Below are positions 1 to 9,981 of a DNA stretch of 64,000 bases, in pieces. The stretch is from Chloranthus sessilifolius (taxonomy: Eukaryota > Streptophyta > Magnoliopsida > Chloranthales > Chloranthaceae), in assembly GCA_021018995.1 (NCBI GenBank), contig CM037597.1:6585299-6649298 (forward strand). Direction: 5' to 3'. Made by a program: the position numbers and the translations under genes. The notes below the pieces were generated by a model. It was not told the DNA's origin. It did not search any database and saw only the letters and a list, made by a program, of their open reading frames with translations. How positions within the stretch are numbered: the first letter of the stretch is position 1; each line of letters opens with the position of its first letter.

Positions 1-1618
1 TACCGTGATTACTAACATAACAAAGTACTTTTGTTGACTGTTAAGAAGGGACTTGCGTGCTATTAGAGCTGCATTACTGATCACTCGTCCAAAAAGGGCG
101 GGACTTGCTAATGACACATTCTGGAGGGCACTCGTATAAGCAGACATTATTCCTTGGAGTCCTTCCACCTGGAATCATAAAGTGTGGTGAGAAAATTATC
201 ATTGCCAAAAACCATCAGGGAGTCAATTCAAGAGAAGCCCCTGCAACCATGAAATAAAAATCCATTTCTCAAGGAAAGATAGAAGATCCGTAGAGTGATA
301 TAGGAGTGATCTTAGTTCTGTACTTCCAAATTTGAGCGTATTTAAAGGTAACCAAAAATTTAAATCTTATTGCATGGGTTAAAAATAAGATTACGCCCCC
401 ACAAAATTGATATGTTAAATTTGGACACCTGTGATCATATTTTCAAGTGTAGATTTGCATTGAATTGGGCCTAAATTTGTTGAATGGAACCTCATCAATC
501 TTATTTAAATCACCGTACCAGACCGATTTTTTGATACCAAAATCGAAATCGGCGTAATCGGTTCTGTTTGGCATCAATTTTGAATCGATTTCGGTCACAG
601 GTGCAGGCTTGTGTAACTTATAGGAAATTTATTTTAGAGTGGGTAAGCTTAGCTAAGCAGTAAGAAATTAAGAATTGCTGATACTGATAAGCACGGGTGA
701 GAGACAAAAATAGGCTTGAACATTGGAGAAGAAGCCAAGTGGACTTGGACAGACACGTGTTCAAAGCCCATTATTTGAACATGGATTTTTCAAAGCCCAT
801 TCTAGATAAAAAAATCCCTAAAACACAAATACAAATATAGCCATTCGAAAATCACTAAAAAATATGGTTTAAAAATAGAAAATAACCTTGAAAATCAAAG
901 AATAAAATTGAAAATTGCACAAATCAATTGTACCTGAAGAACAAAAGCTTGGATCTAAACCGAAAATGGTTGCTATGAATATGAATCTGAACCGAAAATG
1001 GATACTATGAATATGAATCTCCACCGAAAATGGATCTGAACTAAAAATGGATGCTATGAATCTAAATCTGAATCAATAACCTTCGATTTTTGCTTGAAGC
1101 CCTTGGGAGATGGTATGAATTTGAATTGAAATGGATGCCCTCTTGACCGATGTACTTTGGCGCTTCGAAGAGAATGGATCGTCGAAAATAAATGCCCTCT
1201 TGCGGATGTACATCGGCTGCAGGAGTTCGAAACCAGAGAACGAGAGAGGGAGAGAGAGGAGAGAATGAGAGAGGGAGTATGACGATGGGTTTTCGTTCTA
1301 ACCGATAGAAATCTAAAGGGGCATTTGTGGTTTTTCGCACCAAGTTAACCATTGGGTTTTGAACTGACCAAAGCTAGGTAACGGATGTAGAGGGAACATA
1401 AAAGCAAGGAGTTTTGAACAATAGCAATAACTCGGGGGGTTTTTTATAATATCAGCATAACTCGGGGGTATTTGCAAAAAACCCTAAATTTTATTATGGG
1501 CCATGCGTAACACTTGATCAGTTTAGATGCATTGATGTTAACTCATCAGATCGGGTTAGGTCAAGCCAAATTTTTTGCTACTAACGGGCTTATGGGTAGG
1601 TGTCTGATACGACCCAAT
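1..1618. other. Gene-free intergenic stretch
   Basis: No credible coding region was seen on either strand; open frames are short and lack recognisable domains. A purine-rich GAGAG run lies near 1240-1275. The A/T-rich sequence near 1430-1490 repeats the phrase ATAACTCGGGGG about 40 bp apart, which resembles an old element end, but no partner end was found. Confidence 0.6.
957..1072. repeat. 32-bp degenerate tandem repeat
   Basis: Three to four imperfect copies of a unit containing ACCGAAAATGG, GCTATGAAT and ATGAATCTG lie head to tail with a period near 32 bp. The third copy is shortened. No function is suggested. Confidence 0.75.
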
Positions 1619-1640
1619 ATAATAATAATAATAATAATAA

Positions 1641-1671
<31 letters not shown>

Positions 1672-1673
1672 AA
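1619..1673. repeat. Compound microsatellite (AAT)n(AAG)n
   Basis: An uninterrupted AAT run passes directly into an AAG run. Confidence 0.95.
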
Positions 1674-1795
1674 AGGTTTTATAGTTCTTTCTATCAAGTA
1701 AGCTACCTGGTCAATGCTAATGAATGAGCAGGCCGATGATCACGATCATTGAAAGAAAAATAGCTACATTTGTTCGCGCTTACTTACCACATTTG

Positions 1796-2155
1796 GCGGG
1801 TGCGTACACTAAATACCGTTGACTGCGTTGAATCAGATTGTCGAGATCGTTGCAATTCCAATCTTCCACACAATGGATCTTGAGACTATGGGTGTGCAAT
1901 CAAACGGTCAAGTGCTTTATTCCATATGACACAGATCTCAAAAGGTGACCTTAAAATTACATTTTGAGCTTGATGTGTGCAATATAAAGCCACTTTTGGG
2001 GATCTGTGACATGTGAAATAAAAAACTTGACTATCGGATGATACGCTTATAATCTCAAAATCTATTGTATGAAATATTAAAATGAAAAATGATCACAATC
2101 GTTTGATTCAAAACAATCACAATCATGGTTTTCAGAGTAGGCGCCTACCAGTAAT
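1796..2155. mobile_element. MITE family A, copy 1 (diverged)
   Basis: The left arm has GTTGACTGCGTTGAATCAGA and, further in, CACAATGGATCTTGAGA. The right arm has inverted counterparts (AATCTATTGTATG and CGTTTGATTCAAAACAATCA). The same arms recur at 3228-3535 and 55508-55922. No coding capacity. The ends are approximate and no clear TSD was found. Confidence 0.6.
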
Positions 2156-2490
2156 TAATTTGGTAAGCTCGAATTGATGTACCCAAGAAAAAATTATGGT
2201 GAAATTTTTTATATATTCATACAGTGAATGGAGTCGACTAAGTGAACTCTGCTCAATTTACATTCATTGACGGCTTGGATATATAGTTATGTTTTTGACA
2301 AATTTTTTTTAAAAAAATTGGGGAGTTCCACATTAGGGAGATCCATTACCATTCTGGTCAAAATCCATTATAGTCAGAAAGGTATTGATTTATTTCGTAT
2401 CTCTAGCAGAGTTTGGGTGGAAATAGATAAAAAAATCCTCTTTTATTCAAGCTAGTCCCTTAAGATTAGTGCTGAGGTCACCGTAAGACA

Positions 2491-2493
<3 letters not shown>

Positions 2494-2530
<37 letters not shown>
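2494..2530. repeat. (AT)n microsatellite
   Basis: Uninterrupted TA dinucleotide run of about 37 bp. Confidence 0.95.
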
Positions 2531-2532
<2 letters not shown>

Positions 2533-2708
2533 TTAGTACTTTATAAAAGCACGAATGACAGTTCTTATTTCTGTCAATTTTGATGTTTTCATATTTTAGA
2601 AACAAAATACCCTTATGCTACTCTGGTTGCCCTCATGCTTTTCCTCATGTATCCCTATATTTTCTAGGCTAATTAATGGGATAAGTCTCGCCAGGCTTTT
2701 GTAAAATG

Positions 2709-2850
2709 CCCCACTTTTTTTGATGAATTTATAATTAGTGCCTTTGATCGTACCTTATGCCCAAACTCGTCATTTAATATCCCACTACTTTTGATAAATT
2801 TACCAATAGTGCCCTTGATCGTACATTATGCCCAAATTCATCATTAAATG
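2709..2850. repeat. Two-copy tandem repeat, ~72 bp
   Basis: Two adjacent imperfect copies each run from CCCACT through TAGTGCC, TTGATCGTAC and TTATGCCCAAA to a TCATTA end. The copies differ by scattered substitutions. Confidence 0.75.
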
Positions 2851-3227
2851 ACAGTGTGTTGTGCCGGTCTCCAATGCGGGTAGCCTACTAGGTATGCAAA
2901 TGTTATATGATAGCTATCAGCGTCATGGAAGATAGCGGTTCCTCCCTATTTTGGCTCATCTTTCTCTCAATCCGAACCGTCAAATTGTTGAGTAGTCACT
3001 TGCATAGTCATGCAACCATGATTTTAAACCTTGGTCATATCTTATATACATTGGATTAGGCCCCATCCAATACGATATACACCCCGGTAAGAGGTCACAT
3101 ATCGGGTCATATGTTATATTGACTTATATGAATAAAAAAGGGACCAACTCTTCTGACCTTGATTTAAACACTAAAATGGTGGTTAAATGATCATATATCA
3201 TTAATAGTGTAAGATATGGGTAATCAC

Positions 3228-3535
3228 TATAAAAGACAGTTGACTGCCTTGAATCAGACGATGGAGATCCATTTTCTTCTCAACCTTTTAGATCTTGATA
3301 TCATGGCGCCCCTATCAGATGGTCAGATCGTGATTCCACATGGCACACTTTCCCAAAATTGATCGTGACTGTGGGCATACCTATCAGACCGTCACTTTTG
3401 GATGTATGCCACGTGGAATCAACATGCGACTGTCAGATAGGGGCGCCATGATATCAAGATCTATTACATGAAAAGTAGGGACGAAAAACAAACTCCATCG
3501 TCTGATTCAAAGTAATCAATGATTTTTTCACTCAT
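3228..3535. mobile_element. MITE family A, copy 2 with long hairpin
   Basis: Outer arms match copy 1 (GTTGACTGCCTTGAATCAGA on the left, CGTCTGATTCAAAGTAATCA on the right). Inside, about 3294-3327 and 3428-3459 form a near-perfect inverted repeat around GATATCATGGCGCCCCTATC. A transcript would fold into a long hairpin. A shorter left-arm relic may lie at 3780-3900. Confidence 0.7.
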
Positions 3536-4869
3536 ACAATATTGGCCGATACGTATCGGTTCAAGATGGACCGATACCTAATATCGATATCAAGTTTGAT
3601 ACAAAATTATCTAAATTCGATATAATATCAAAAATGTTCTTTTGGCACATTTTTATTATTTTAAAATCATATATAAATTTAAAATTTTAAAATAAAAAAA
3701 TTAGTTGAATACTATTTATAAAAGCCCGAAAACCTCCATCAAAAGTACACCTACGAATCTTTAGGAGAACTCATGTAAAATCTTATTGACTACTTTGAAT
3801 TGGATGATGAGGAACGTTTTTCATTCTAATCTTTCATACACTTCACCTAGAGATTATAGATCAACCATCAAGTGGTCAGACATTGATTTGACTTGACATA
3901 GATACCAAAAATGTCATTTTTCAATAAATTTTCCCTTGCTTTATTTTCTCCTAAAGTATCTCTAGATAAAAATAGAATTTTATTTGAAATTAAAATTTTA
4001 ATTATCCTTATCTTTTATTAAAAAAAACTTATGTAACAATTCTCCCCAAATAGGGGTCTATGACCCAATACCCACAAACATAGTAATACTATAGGTATGG
4101 GAATAAATGGCTTTGGAAATATCTGAAAAACAGTGATAAATTTTGGTAATTTCAATGAATAAAAACTATTGAAAAAGAGTGGATATCTACGGTCCAAAAT
4201 GTTGTCAAACGATAAAAATTCAATGCACTATGAAGTGTGAGGCATTATCCAAATTTTGGCTGAAGTTTAGACCACAAAAAAAATTATTATTTTTTAATAG
4301 ATGACATGTGACATTGCACACAATCTCAAAAAAGGCACAATCTTGGAACCAGGTGTCACGTGACATATGATCTAAGGTTTGAATGCTTTAGTTCATCCAT
4401 ACATTAAAACTTATAAACCTTTCTCCTTTTATACAATTATTATTTTTTTTATGAATTTATAGAGAAACACAGTGCATGTTTTCTAATATATATAAAAGAA
4501 AGAGTCCCTCCCTTAGTCACCCTGGGTTGAACGTTGTGCATGTGCCATGTAGCATATGATTTAAAAAAAAATCCGTTTTGCGTTCATGTGCCACATGATG
4601 TGATTTAAAAAATTAAAAATTAAAAATTAAAAAAAGGGTTACTTTCAAAAACGTGATCAATTATTGAGTTTCGCCAATTTTGGCGAACTTTAACCATGTT
4701 GTAAACGATAGATAAGATGTTTTTTCATTTATTTTTATTTTTGTGATGGATGTGATCGACCTTGTGCATGTTCCCTCGGTGCCCAATCTTCGGATTAGGG
4801 GCTACTTAGCATCCAAGTGCCACCTGCATAGAGGTGAATGCTATGTGGCTACCGCAGCGTCTCTTCTTC

Positions 4870-4910
<41 letters not shown>

Positions 4911-5304
4911 CCGTTTGACACAATAAAGCGCCCTTTGAGCACAATAAACACCCCTGATTTAGCATAGGGTCAAATATCGGCTTAAATAATTAAATTGGTC
5001 ACATACTGATCACTATAGCCCATATTCAATCATATCGGCGCATATGGGTCACATCGACCTATGCGTATTTGATATGAACTGGACATCATGCAAAAGACGT
5101 TCTTTGAACAATTTTTTAAATATCCCGCAAGTGTTGGTACCGGCAGTTTTTAACCGCCGGTAAAACTCCACAGATTTGTAGTGATAATAGGTCATTTGGC
5201 TAATATATATACCCCGTTTGGCGATATATGGATCGCTTGTCAATCCTTTCCAAATAGCAGTTCAACCAATAGAAAATAAATAATTGTTTATTAATGGGTA
5301 GCGT
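3536..5304. other. Gene-free A/T-rich stretch
   Basis: No credible gene. A palindromic GATACGTATC motif near 3549 resembles those of the MITE at 5336-5660. Homopolymeric A runs and TA-rich tracts are frequent. Confidence 0.5.
4872..4907. repeat. (TA)n microsatellite
   Basis: Uninterrupted TA dinucleotide run. Confidence 0.95.
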
Positions 5305-5335
5305 CACTACTACAAAACATAAGATTATATCCATC

Positions 5336-5660
5336 GATCAAAATCTCATTTTTTCGATATGTATCGTCCAGCCCCAAAACCGATACGTATCGGACGATAC
5401 GTATCGGTTCCGAACGATACTCTCCGATTTTTTTTCAAAAAAAAAATAATAATAAAATAATAAAAACATTAAAACCGATAATTTGAAATTATCGGACGAT
5501 AATTTCAAATTATCGTCCGATATGAACGATACATTGAACGATACGAACGATACATTGAACGATAATTTGACTGTTTTTTCAGGGGAATGATAAAAACCCA
5601 TTGTATCGTATCGGTGAGGTCCAAAACCGATACGTATCGGTATCGGACGATATTTTGATT
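5336..5660. mobile_element. MITE with CCGATACGTATCGG palindromes
   Basis: It is bounded by GATCAAAAT on the left and ATTTTGATT on the right. The interior contains repeated CCGATACGTATCGG and TATCGGACGATA palindromes plus a direct repeat of AACGATACATTGAACGATA. It lacks coding capacity and appears inserted into the MITE at 5305-6822. Confidence 0.55.
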
Positions 5661-5723
5661 CATGATTATATCAACTGAAAACTCCGCGATATTAACAAAA
5701 AATTTATTAAAGGCCATTAAGAT

Positions 5724-6670
5724 TAGGGCTCTCAATGGGTCGGATTAGGGCCGATTTGGGATTCAATCCGGCCCTAACCTATCCGGACTGGGTTCCCAAT
5801 TTTTTTCGCCCGGCCCTAACTCGGGCTACGATGTACTCAACCCAAGCCCAGTTCGATAGGGGCCGGGCCGGGCCAGGCTTTGGTATTTTTTTGGGCTTTT
5901 TTCCGACTATTTTTTTTTTAATAAAATTTGGTTGGGCTATTTTTTTTAATAAAATTAGGTCGGGTTGTTTTTTTTTTTATAAAAGTTTGAAGAAGATTAA
6001 AAATTTAATTAAATAATTATATTAACATTATAGAGGCTTAGGTACATGATTTTATTCAAATATTTTATTTAATTTGTTACACAATGGTGATAACGGACAA
6101 CGATTACTTGAAAATCTATTAACAAACCATCCAAGTTGTATAACTAAAATGCTATGCAACGGTTGCTTGAAAATAAATTAAGTCATCCAATTTGTCCAAC
6201 CAAAAAATATATGTATACGATTTTTGCGCTTTTGACTTAAATGCCCCAAGTTTAAATCGTTCAACGGTTTAATCTCAGGGCATTTAAGTAAACTATATTT
6301 AACTATATAAAGAAATTATAATTTTAAAAAGATAAATTAAGCCATCCAATTTGTCCAACCAAAAAATATATGCATACGGTTATTGCGCTTTTGACTTAAA
6401 TGCCCCAAGTTTAAATCGCTCAATGGTTTAATCTCAGGGCATTTAAGTAAATCATATTTAACTATATATATATATATATATATATAATATCCGGGCCGGG
6501 TGCGAGCCGGATGCTGCAACACTCAACCCAAGCCCAACCCATATTTATCTGGGTTGCAATATGCTTAGCCTGGTCCGGATACCGGGCCGGGTTTGCTTAA
6601 TAAAAAATACCACTTTTTCAGGCCGAGTGCGGGCCAAAATCAGGGCTGACCCGGACAATTGAGAGCCCTA
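5724..6670. mobile_element. Non-autonomous hAT-like element
   Basis: Terminal inverted repeats: TAGGGCTCTCAATGGGTC on the left, ending ATTGAGAGCCCTA on the right. Subterminal GGGCCGGG-rich segments lie on both sides. The flanking octamers ATTAAGAT and GTTTAGAC match at 5 of 8 positions, compatible with a decayed 8-bp hAT TSD. No transposase reading frame. It contains an internal near-duplicate (about 6140-6290 and 6330-6470) and a short TA run near 6463-6485. Confidence 0.65.
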
Positions 6671-6822
6671 GTTTAGACTATTAGCGACAAGGGTATTAGT
6701 GGCAGTTTTTTGTTGTAAAAAATTGCCGCTATTAACAAACAAACTATTAAGACTACTAGCGGCAATTTTTTGTTAATAGCGGCAGTTTTTGGTTCCCGCT
6801 AATAATCTTATTTTTTGTAGTG

Positions 6823-7339
6823 TCAATCTACATTACAAATATGATGACACATTAATGATTGATTCTAATTACTAATAACCTAGACATATTTAAGTGTTTT
6901 CTCAAAACCTCGGATCATGTGGAACTTGTCCTAACTTTCTGCTCACTTTTGACCTATAAAATATTTGATTCATAAAATCATTAATTCCACTACAAAAAAT
7001 AAGACTATTAGCGGCAGCCAAAAACTGCCGCTATTAACAAAAAACTGTCACTAATAGTCTTAACAGTTTTTTTATTCATAGCGACAGTTTTTTGGAGCAA
7101 GAAATTGACGCTAATAGTCTTATTTTTTGTAGTGCTCTCAAAAGTTATAAAGCTCGTTGTTCTCTTTCCAACGCCATAAGAATCACACCAATCTGAGTTG
7201 AGAGCAGAAAGTTACAACCAAAATGTCGACGTTGTGTCGGCACTTCAGTTAAAATCGAACGATTGATTTTTGCAAGGCAAAAAAATCTGATCGATCGATT
7301 TCTCCAGAAATTTTTACACTTATAAATCCAATCAATCTA
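6823..7339. repeat. Left half of an LTR-like relic split by the outer MULE
   Basis: The stretch near 6860-6920 resembles the LTR-like element at 29162-31535 (shared CTAATTACTAATAA and ATTTAAGTGTTT). The stretch near 7140-7220 has the TTTCCAACGCCATAAGAATC block seen in other LTRs of this window. The sequence resumes at 37003 after the MULE; a CGGTG...GTCGGTGCAC segment near 37630-37660 also has a counterpart near 31350-31385. Confidence 0.5.
6988..7134. mobile_element. Compact CACTA-like MITE, 147 bp
   Basis: A near-perfect inverted pair, CACTACAAAAAATAAG and CTTATTTTTTGTAGTG, encloses short inverted repeats of AGCGGCAG and CTGCCGCT. No coding capacity. It shares its subterminal motif with the element at 5305-6822, so the two are one family. 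Confidence 0.75.
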
Positions 7340-7440
7340 GGGAAATTTGCACTTTCGGCCCTATAATTTTGCTTATTTGCAAAAACGGCCCTGTAGTTTT
7401 AAGCCTTGCGCAAAAGGTCAGCTCCAAGCCAAGCCCTTTC
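7340..7440. repeat. Left TIR of outer MULE
   Basis: Starts GGGAAATTTGCACTTTCGGC and ends near the segment GTCAGCTCCAAGCCAAGCC. It pairs with 36894-36993. It is closely related to the inner MULE TIRs but uses the phrase TTTTGCTTATTTGC where the inner uses GTTTGAGTATTTGC, which shows which ends belong together. Confidence 0.9.
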
Positions 7441-7595
7441 CACCTTAACACCGACATTGAAAATGTCTTAAGTACCCTTCTATTATAAAAGTCATTTTAT
7501 TTTTAAACTCTTACCAACCATTGACTTTTCACTATTCGCAATTACTGCTGTAATTACTGAGAGAGTGGAAGCAGCGACGAAGCGGCGACAAAGTG

Positions 7596-7882
7596 GTAAT
7601 TTTTTCAGTTAATTTTTTACTTTTTAGGAAAATTGACTTTCCTCCTTTCATCTATCCTAGTCTGCTACGTTATCGCTTACTTATAGTAGTGGACCGCCAT
7701 CTTAGGCTAGCGGTCCGCTACTCCAAGTAGGCGGTCCGCTATGGTAAGTAAGCGTTCCGCTACGGTAAGTAAGCGGTCCGGTACGCCAAATAAGCGGTCC
7801 GCTACGTCAAGATAGCGGTAAGAAGCGATAGTTTTTTAAAATTATTTTTTTAATTACTTTGTTATTTTTATGATCTATGCAG
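7596..7882 (+). repeat. Leader intron of outer ULP gene with 21-bp palindrome array
   Basis: Putative donor AAAGTG|GTAATT at 7596 and acceptor ATGCAG ending at 7882. Both have counterparts in the inner MULE copy. Within it, GCGGTCCGCT or close variants start at 7710, 7731, 7752, 7773 and 7794, an exact 21-bp period. Each palindrome is followed by an AAGTA-like linker. The intron call is inferred from comparing the two copies, without transcript evidence. Confidence 0.65.
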
Positions 7883-7903
7883 TTGCCACCATCTGATTCT
7901 AAG

Positions 7904-9227
7904 ATGTCTAAGCAATTAAAGGCCTACGGGAAATGTTCAGGGGTTAGTGTTAAGAAATTTTGCATGCATTGTAACGATGAGATAAAGAAGATATTAGATG
8001 AATCAATTTTCGGTTATCTATTTAATATTACAGAGAATTTACTTTTTATTGGAGGCTTCGTTGATGCGATATTGACCTTCTGGGTTAAAGATAACATATT
8101 TAAGGTAAAGAATGCCAAAGTAATTTTGGAAAAGGCCGATATATCGTTGATTTTAGGCCTCAATATATTAAAAGTTTCTGAGACTGAGCACGTGGTTAGA
8201 AGAGAGGCAGAAACCATTCGATACAAATTCTTTCGGGGACAGCAAGCTAAAAGGTCTGTTATTGAAGAAATTGTTAATAGTGTCGATCTTTCCAACGATG
8301 AATTTTTGAAATTATCGTGGTTGTTTCTCGTATGCTCGTTCTTACTTCCGGATACATACCAGGTAGTGGATAGTAAATACTTGGATTTAGTCGATAACCT
8401 CGAAGAATTCAACAAATATCCATGGGGTTTGGTAGAATACAAAAATTTAGTTGACTGCCTATGTAAAGCGATAGCAAGAAGAGAAGCGGCAAAAGTGACG
8501 GAAAAATGACAATATAACATCTACAGGTGCACTATCGCCTTACAGATTTGGGTGTTGGAGCACTTTCCAGAAGTCCACCCCGCTCTTACTAAGCTGAAAA
8601 GTCCCTTTCCGAGGCTGTTGAAATGGGAACCAATGAAATTCAACTGTAATCCAAATTATTACCGACAAAAAATTATTAACTCTCCGGTCATCGTCAACCT
8701 CGATGTTAAAAAATACGAATTACAATATCGATCAATTCAACTAATTTTTAGGCAAAGAGATGAAAAAAGAATAGAAAAAAGAACACCCGCCCCAAAGAAG
8801 AGAGAAAGAAATTCACGATGTTTACTATAAGGATGAGGATGATGACGATGACGATGATAACAGTGACGATAATGACAATTACGAGGTCGCTGAACATCAC
8901 CAAGCGAAATCAAAGGAGAAAAAATCGGAAAGAATGAAGCCGCCAACAAGAGAACAACCTGCTAGGCATCCTCAACTTATAAACGAAGTAACAGAGCTTT
9001 GTAAAGAGTGTTTGTCTCTCCGAATGCAAGTTAGGGAAATGAAAGGCGATTTCAATCGCGCCTTTTCTATTTTAAAAGGACAAGCGAACACAATTGAGCA
9101 GCTGGGAAGAGAAAAGAAAACATTAGAAGCGAAAGTAGGGTCTCTAGAAGATCAAATGACATACTTGAATGGCGAAAATGCTGCTCTGAAGAACGATCTT
9201 GAAGCAGTAAAATCTCATTTATCAAAG
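7904..9227 (+). pseudogene. Outer MULE ULP1-like gene, exon 2 (DUF1985 region), broken
   Basis: This encodes the N-terminal half of a DUF1985/ULP1-type protein, homologous residue by residue to the inner copy on the opposite strand. The start is placed at ATG 7904, where the inner copy also has Met (MSKQLKAYGK versus MTLKPIGKYS); an upstream Met at 7877 lies in the inferred intron. The DUF1985-like region includes ISLILGLN, LPDTYQVVDSKYLDLVDNL, PWGLVEY and TIALQIWVLEHFP, followed by an acidic tract and a coiled-coil-like segment (LEAKVGSLEDQM). Lesions: an in-frame TGA at 8507-8509 and a frameshift near 8785-8820. The exon ends at ATCAAAG|GTATA (donor 9228), the same junction as in the inner copy. 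The gene continues at 17630. Confidence 0.82.
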
Positions 9228-9300
9228 GTATATAATAACCGTAAAGCTATCATTTTATATTATTTTTTTACGTAAAATAGATATCTTAATAAAAAATAAA

Positions 9301-9415
9301 GGGAAATTTTCACTTTCGGCCCTATATGTTTGAGTATTTGCAGAAACGGCCCTATAGTTTCAATCCTTGCATATATGGCCAGCTCCAAGCCTAGCCGCCT
9401 GCACGTCAGATATAT
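9301..9415. repeat. Left TIR of inner MULE
   Basis: Starts GGGAAATTTTCACTTTCGGC and runs to the segment AGCTCCAAGCCTAGCCGCC. It pairs with 17274-17374. A short TA microsatellite follows at about 9409-9432. Confidence 0.9.
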
Positions 9416-9551
9416 ATATATATATATATATAAATGCTTCTCTATGCAAGCATTGAATCTAGAATTTCTGTAAAAAATAATACTATCTCTCTTGGAAAGC
9501 GATTTCGAGATTCCACTAAAGGTCGTATAACTTGAGAATACAAGAGGCTAG

Positions 9552-9975
9552 GTAAGATATCCAGTACAATATCTTTTTAAGTTATTTTTTTTCCAATTTT
9601 TCAAAACATTGTAGGTATTCCTCGATAACTTAAGATATCGGCCGACAACTTAAGATATCGGCCGATATCTTAAGTTATCGGTCGATAACTTAAGATATCG
9701 GACGATAACTTAAGATATCGGCCGATATCTTAAGTTATCGGTCGATAATTTCAGAGGTATTTTTTTTCTTTTTGGATTATGGTTTACGGTAAAAGTCCAT
9801 TGGCTATATAAATTAGGATATCGGCCCGAAATCTTAGGATATCGTGCGAAATCCTATGATTGACAAAAACGCTTAAATTTTCATTCCTTTAATTTTTTAA
9901 TAATATTTTTAAGTAATTGTAGCGCTAAGTCTTTATAAACAACTAATTTTAATTTTAATTTTGTAAATATTGTAG
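9552..9975 (+). repeat. Leader intron of inner MURA with 20-bp palindrome array
   Basis: Donor CTAG|GTAAGA at 9552 and acceptor ATTGTAG ending at 9975, seven bases before the MURA ATG. Inside, ATCGGNCGA(T/C) units start at 9637, 9657, 9677, 9697, 9717 and 9737, an exact 20-bp period. Linkers are themselves palindromic (AACTTAAG, ATCTTAAG). A looser pair of similar units lies at 9822-9850. The intron is inferred, the array is read directly. Confidence 0.75.
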
Positions 9976-9981
9976 GTTGAA

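Larger units (their letters stand above)
5305..6822. mobile_element. CACTA-like MITE carrying two nested insertions
   Basis: The left end reads CACTACTACAAAACATAAG and the right end CTTATTTTTTGTAGTG, an inverted pair like the compact MITE at 6988-7134. The right part repeats GCGGCAGTTTTT and GCCGCTATTAACAA, the same subterminal motifs as in that MITE. After removing the insertions at 5336-5660 and 5724-6670, only about 250 bp of host MITE remain. The 3-bp TSD is not clean. Confidence 0.6.

Noticed and set aside
5735..6016. 93-residue frame on + in the hAT-like element
   Set aside because: It follows GGGCCGGG-rich subterminal repeats and a T-rich tract, with no transposase motif.
8014..8520. 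168-residue open frame on - antisense to the outer ULP exon
   Set aside because: It lies entirely opposite a frame with clear DUF1985 homology to the inner copy; a similar antisense frame exists at 16203-16709 for the same reason.
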